Below, piece after piece: positions 60,238-64,000 of a DNA stretch of 64,000 bases (the stretch's first letter is position 1; every line of letters begins with the position of its first letter). Both the position numbers and the translations under genes were made by a program. The stretch lies in NCBI GenBank assembly GCA_038238115.1, contig JBBRYB010000008.1, positions 79,313 through 143,312 on the forward strand. The letters are read 5' to 3'. The stretch comes from JBBRYB01 sp038238115. Lineage in GTDB: Bacteria; Actinomycetota; Actinomycetes; Propionibacteriales; Nocardioidaceae. The notes under the pieces were generated by a model, which ran no database searches, had not been told where the DNA came from, and was given only the letters and a program-made list of their open reading frames with translations.

Positions 60238-61791
60238 ATGACGCGGTGGGGCACTTGCATGGTGGCCGTGCTCACGGTGCTCGCCCTGGCCGCTGCGGCG
60301 GGCTGCGGTGGCGACCGCTCCCACGGGACTCGGGCCGACCCCGCATCTGCCGTCCAGCCCACCCGGCCGAGCGCCGGCGCCCCCGGCGCCGCGAATGACG
60401 AAGGCGATGCCACGAGCGGAGGGGCACCCGCCCCGGCCGGCGAAGCGGCCGTCCTACCCCCTGAGGAGGCCCTCGTCACGGCCGTCTCCCACCCGGTCGA
60501 GGACCCTTACTACCCCGCCACCAGCAATCCCGAGGTCGACGTCCTGCACTACTACCTCGAACTCAGCTGGCGCGACGACATCCTCACCGGTGAGGCGACG
60601 GTGACGTTTCGCGCCGCCACGACGACCGACACGGTGCGGCTCGACCTGTCCCGTGCACTCCAGACCAGCCGCGTCCTGCTCGACGAGGCTCCCATCTTGT
60701 TCGACCACCCCGGCGACGGCCTCATGATGGCGACCGGTCCCCTTGCTGCCGACTCCCAGCACACGCTCACGATCGACTATCAGGGCAGCCCTCAGCCGAC
60801 ACCTGCGCCAAGCTCGCGCAGCGACACGACCGAGGGCCTCGGGTGGCAGACCGCCGGCAACGGCACCGTGTACATGTACCAAGAGCCCTACGGTGCGTTC
60901 ACGTGGTATCCCGTCAACGACCATCCGTCCGACGAGGCGCTCTACGACGCCTCGATCACCACCTACGACGGTGACGTGGCCGTCTTCAACGGCTCGCCGA
61001 CCTCCACCAGGACGGTCGGCGCTGCCACCACGAGCGCCTGGCGCCTCGACGAGCCGGCCGCCTCCTACCTCGTGACGCTCGCAATCGGGCCCTACTCCGA
61101 GCATGTGGTCGCCTCGCCGGGCGGCATGGACATCTCCTACTGGCTGATGCCGCGCGACGCGGGGCTGCTGCCAGCGCTGAGTGACGAAGGCGGCCGCGCG
61201 TTCGACTGGCTCGTCAAGCACGCCGGGCCCTACCCCTTCTCGACGCTTGGTGTGGTTGTCGTCGGCGGGGCGAGCGCGATGGAGACGCAGACCATGCTCA
61301 CCATGAGCCCAGGCGCCCTGGGACGCAGTGACGCGGTGCTCGAGCACGAGATGGCGCACCAGTGGTTCGGGGACAGCGTCACGCCGCGGGACTGGCAAGG
61401 GTTATGGCTCAGTGAGGGCTTCGCGATGTACCTCCAGCAGTGGTACGAAGTCGATTCCCACCGGCCGCCGTATGCCGGAGGCCTCACCGCCTGGCGCGGC
61501 TACGACCTGCAGTCGCGGCGCAGTTCCGGGCCGCCAGGAGACTGGAACCCGAAGGCCTTCGGTGACGTCAACGTCTACCTCGGCCCCGCCATGATGCTCG
61601 ATGAGATCAGACAGCGGGTGGGAGACGACGCGTTTGGCGCCCTGCTCCGGGGATGGGCAGCCGACCATGCAAACGAGAACGTCGACCGGCAGATCTTCAC
61701 CGACTGGGTCAACCGCCAGACCGGGCGGAACCTCACCGCGCTCATCGCGACGTGGTTGGACTCCAAACGGACCCCGCACTTCTCGCGGTAA
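60238..61791 (+). CDS. M1 family metallopeptidase, lipoprotein
   Basis: 517 aa. A lipoprotein signal ends at Cys23 (LAAAAGCGG), followed by a 50-residue disordered linker. The aminopeptidase N-type beta domain leads to the zinc motif HEMAH (His370, Glu371, His374) with the third ligand Glu393 in WLSEGFA, and an upstream GASAMETQ that is the GxMEN-like substrate loop in altered form. It would act outside the membrane. The gene shares the strand with miaA, 10 nt downstream. Confidence 0.9.
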   Translation: MTRWGTCMVAVLTVLALAAAAGCGGDRSHGTRADPASAVQPTRPSAGAPGAANDEGDATSGGAPAPAGEAAVLPPEEALVTAVSHPVEDPYYPATSNPEVDVLHYYLELSWRDDILTGEATVTFRAATTTDTVRLDLSRALQTSRVLLDEAPILFDHPGDGLMMATGPLAADSQHTLTIDYQGSPQPTPAPSSRSDTTEGLGWQTAGNGTVYMYQEPYGAFTWYPVNDHPSDEALYDASITTYDGDVAVFNGSPTSTRTVGAATTSAWRLDEPAASYLVTLAIGPYSEHVVASPGGMDISYWLMPRDAGLLPALSDEGGRAFDWLVKHAGPYPFSTLGVVVVGGASAMETQTMLTMSPGALGRSDAVLEHEMAHQWFGDSVTPRDWQGLWLSEGFAMYLQQWYEVDSHRPPYAGGLTAWRGYDLQSRRSSGPPGDWNPKAFGDVNVYLGPAMMLDEIRQRVGDDAFGALLRGWAADHANENVDRQIFTDWVNRQTGRNLTALIATWLDSKRTPHFSR

Positions 61792-61801
61792 CGGCCCAAC
61801 G

Positions 61802-62719
61802 ATGCCAGCACAGCCACCAATCGTCGCAGTCGTCGGCCCGACGGCCGCCGGCAAGAGCGAGCTCGCGGTCGAGATGGCCAGCACCCTCGACGGCGAAGTC
61901 GTCAACGTGGACGCCATGCAGCTCTATCGGGGGATGGACATCGGCACCGCGAAGCTCTCCGTCGGGCTGCGCCGAGGCGTTCCGCACCACCTGCTCGACC
62001 AGCTCGACGTGGGGGAGGGCGCGACTGTGGCGGAGTTTCAGGGGTGGGCCCGCGAAGCCGTCTCCGACTGCCGGGCCCGCGGCAAGGTGCCGGTGCTCGT
62101 GGGTGGCTCGGCCCTCTACCTGCGAGCGGTCCTCGACGAGTTCGAGTTCCCCGGGACCGATGAGCATCTGCGCGCGACGCTCGAGGCGGACGCCGACAGG
62201 CTTGGACCCGCCGGCTTGCACGCGCGACTGGCCGAGGTGGATCCGCAGGCGGCCACCCTGATCCTGCCCGGCAACCGCCGCCGGATCGTGCGCGCGCTCG
62301 AGGTCATCGAGCTGACCGGCCAGCCCTTCCATGCCGCGCTGCCTCCTCACGTCTACGCTTTCGACGCGGTGGTGCAGGTGGGCCTCCAGGTGCCGCGCGA
62401 GGTGCTCGACGATCGGATCGCCGCACGCGTGGACCGGATGTGGGCCGCCGGGCTCGTCGACGAGGTACGCCGCCTCGAGCGCGACGGTCTGCGTGAGGGT
62501 CCGACCGCCAGTCGGGCGCTGGGCTACCAGCAGGTACTGCGGTTCCTGGCCGCGACGTGCACCGAGCCACAGGCACGCACCGACACCGTGCGCGCGACCA
62601 GGCGGTTCGCCCGCCGTCAGGACACCTGGTTCAGGCGGGACCCGAGGATCAGGTGGCTCTCGCACGACGAGCCGGAACTGTCGAGCCGGGCCGTGGAAGC
62701 CGTACGATCAGTGGCGTGA
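61802..62719 (+). CDS. miaA: tRNA dimethylallyltransferase
   Basis: 305 aa. P-loop GPTAAGKS at residues 12-19, DAMQLYRGMDIGTAK and the substrate helices with RRIVRALE. It adds dimethylallyl to A37 of tRNA, the step before MiaB. The stop overlaps the dapF GTG (GTGA). The miaB...miaA-dapF order is typical of actinobacteria. Confidence 0.96.
   Translation: MPAQPPIVAVVGPTAAGKSELAVEMASTLDGEVVNVDAMQLYRGMDIGTAKLSVGLRRGVPHHLLDQLDVGEGATVAEFQGWAREAVSDCRARGKVPVLVGGSALYLRAVLDEFEFPGTDEHLRATLEADADRLGPAGLHARLAEVDPQAATLILPGNRRRIVRALEVIELTGQPFHAALPPHVYAFDAVVQVGLQVPREVLDDRIAARVDRMWAAGLVDEVRRLERDGLREGPTASRALGYQQVLRFLAATCTEPQARTDTVRATRRFARRQDTWFRRDPRIRWLSHDEPELSSRAVEAVRSVA
62703..62708 (+). promoter_or_regulatory. 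Possible internal promoter (-10 TACGAT) for dapF
   Basis: TACGAT lies inside the 3' end of miaA, 7 nt before GTG 62716. It could give a leaderless dapF transcript independent of miaA. Confidence 0.35.
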
Positions 62720-63519
62720 GCTTCCCGTTCGTCAAGGGTCACGGCACCCGCAACGACTTCGTGGTGTTGCCCGACCTGGACGGCTCGCTGCACGGTGACC
62801 TCCCGGCAGACGTTGTTGCGGCGTTGTGCGACAGGCGCGGCGGCGTCGGGGCCGACGGCGTGTTGCGCGTCATCAGGGCGCAGCCCGAGGTGCCGTGGTT
62901 CATGGACTACCGCAACGCCGACGGCTCGGTCGCCGAGATGTGCGGCAACGGGATCCGGGTCTTCGCCCGCTATCTGGCGTCGGCGGGTCTCGTCGAAACC
63001 TCGGCGCCCATCGAGATCGACACCCGCGACGGGATCAAGAAGGTGACCTTCTGCGCGGACGGCGACATCAGCGTCGACATGGGCATGCCCACACTCGGCG
63101 ACGCCGTCGTCAAGGTGGCCGTTGGGGGACGCGAGTACGGCGCCCGGGCCGTCGAACTCGGCAACCCGCATGCCGTGGTCGAGGTTGACTCGCTGGACGA
63201 GGCCGGCGACCTCCACGATGAGCCCGCGTTCGCTACCCGAGACTTCCCGTTGGGAGCCAACGTCGAGTTCGTCGAGGTGCGCGGCATCCGGCACGTGGCG
63301 ATGCGGGTGTTCGAGCGCGGCGTTGGCGAAACCGCGTCGTGTGGCACCGGGGCGTGTGCGGTCGCCGCGTTCATGGCGGCGCGGGAGGGCAACGTGCCGC
63401 CGACGACGTACACCGTCGAGACACCCGGCGGGGTGCTCACCGTGGTGGTCGACGAAAGCCACCACATCCACCTCAAGGGTCCGGCCGTCCTCGTCGCCGA
63501 AGGCACCTGGACCGGCTGA
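62716..63519 (+). CDS. dapF: Diaminopimelate epimerase
   Basis: 267 aa. The two catalytic cysteines are Cys76 (AEMCGNGIR) and Cys209 (ASCGTGACA), as required for racemising LL- to meso-diaminopimelate for lysine and peptidoglycan. Start GTG overlaps the miaA stop. With dapA at the other end of the window, two steps of the same pathway are covered. Confidence 0.96.
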   Translation: MSFPFVKGHGTRNDFVVLPDLDGSLHGDLPADVVAALCDRRGGVGADGVLRVIRAQPEVPWFMDYRNADGSVAEMCGNGIRVFARYLASAGLVETSAPIEIDTRDGIKKVTFCADGDISVDMGMPTLGDAVVKVAVGGREYGARAVELGNPHAVVEVDSLDEAGDLHDEPAFATRDFPLGANVEFVEVRGIRHVAMRVFERGVGETASCGTGACAVAAFMAAREGNVPPTTYTVETPGGVLTVVVDESHHIHLKGPAVLVAEGTWTG

Positions 63520-63870
63520 GCACTCTGCGGCTCGCGCGCCGAGACGGGTCGCAGCGCGCCTGCCTCTCGCCGACCCCGGGTTGCCACTGCCAAATCGCGC
63601 GGACCCGGGCGTCACAGCGGTTACTGCAGCGCCTGCCCCCGGTTCCGCCGGCTGCGCGTGCGGGTCGGGGGGCATAGCCGTCTCGCCGGCCGACTGCAGC
63701 CGCTGGGGGCGTGCCGTCGCGTTGCCCTTGGACTTGCGCTTCTTGCCACCTCTGGTGCTGCCGCTCGGCTTCACCTTGCGGCTGGGTCGGGCTCCGCGGT
63801 CAGGCCACGCGTGTCGATCAGGCTGCCGAGCGGCCCGGCGCGGCCCGGCAGCCGCAGACCCACGAGCCCG
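63520..63870. other. Region between dapF and the transposase fragment
   Basis: No supported gene. A long minus-strand frame begins near 63774 with a Lys/Arg-rich start (GGKKRKSKGN) but then runs antisense through dapF, so at most its first 80 codons could be real. The end near 63830 is very GC-rich (repeated CGGCCCGGC), perhaps the junction of the mobile element. Confidence 0.4.
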
Positions 63871-64000
63871 GAGCGGGTCAATCGCCGCAACGGCTACCGG
63901 CCCCGGGACTTCGACACCCGCGCCGGCACGTTGGACCTGGCGATCCCGAAGCTGCGGGCGGGGACGTACTTCCCGGAGTGGCTGCTGGAGCGTCGCAAGC
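63871..64000 (+). mobile_element. IS1081-like (IS256 family) transposase fragment, running off the window
   Basis: The plus frame reads ERVNRRNGYRPRDFDTRAG, then TLDLAIPKLRAGTYFPEWLLERRK to the window end. This is the conserved N-terminal segment of IS1081-type transposases (RNGYRHRDFDTRA, IPKLRQGSYFPDWLL). The preceding 60-70 residues of such proteins, including the usual CGAGYRERS stretch, are not recognisable in any frame, and no start codon fits. Either the 5' end is deleted or the element inserted or recombined here. The rest lies beyond 64000. Confidence 0.75.

Noticed and set aside
62617..63774. Long minus-strand open frame with a Lys/Arg-rich start
   Set aside because: It is antisense to nearly all of dapF, which has both catalytic cysteines; GC-rich DNA gives such mirror frames routinely.

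Overview
The window is a GC-rich, gene-dense actinobacterial chromosome segment. Its backbone genes follow an order familiar from actinobacteria: dapA, rnj, ftsK, a RodZ-like gene, rimO, pgsA, cinA and clgR, then DUF3046, recA, recX, miaB, miaA and dapF. TAxxxT -10 boxes only 6-9 nt before start codons, a TCGAAC-N4-GTTCGG LexA box at recA and many ATGA/GTGA gene overlaps also fit. A Propionibacteriales-type genome (Nocardioidaceae or Propionibacteriaceae) is my guess; the family cannot be fixed from the sequence alone. No rRNA or tRNA gene or CRISPR array was seen.

Layout. 1-4.3 kb: dapA, RNase J and a polytopic membrane protein. 4.7-9.9 kb: an ECF sigma factor, a small accessory protein, a leaderless-secretion (cytosolic) subtilisin with a hexapeptide repeat, and a TPR-CHAT caspase-like protein; it is preceded by a nested inverted-repeat element and followed by a 21-bp tandem array. 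10-12 kb: Eis-like acetyltransferase and metallophosphatase. 12.4-21.7 kb: division, membrane and stress core (ftsK, RodZ-like, rimO, pgsA, cinA, SRPBCC, aldo/keto reductase, clgR). 21.7-27.2 kb, minus strand: nei2 and lhr.

27.2-36.6 kb is an osmolyte uptake and breakdown locus. A minus-strand OpuC/ProU-type ABC transporter (two permeases, CBS-ATPase, binding lipoprotein) with a nitrilase-family amidase lies beside an IclR regulator. On the plus strand are an FAD dehydrogenase, a GcvT-like folate protein and a betaine-homocysteine methyltransferase-like enzyme. The same TTGCC-N5-GGCAA palindrome occurs in front of both arms, which suggests one regulon: betaine import, methyl transfer to homocysteine, then oxidative demethylation of dimethylglycine with one-carbon capture by tetrahydrofolate.

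36.7-43.4 kb: GH15 glucosidase, a DrrA-type ABC exporter with a 40-codon linker ORF between its permeases, MTA phosphorylase and an NAD-dependent epimerase. 43.5-50.6 kb: a GT-C-like membrane protein diverging from a chain of GT2, DUF2064 and methyltransferase genes, then a molybdopterin-type membrane oxidoreductase, a small membrane protein and a two-component system. 50.7-58.5 kb: DUF3046, recA, recX, a quinone reductase, a truncated AraC gene joined to a VOC gene, a PH-domain gene broken by one amber codon, miaB and a FAD amine oxidase-like gene. 58.7-64 kb: Nudix, MT0933-type small protein, M1 lipoprotein peptidase, miaA, dapF and, at the window edge, an IS1081-like (IS256 family) transposase fragment.
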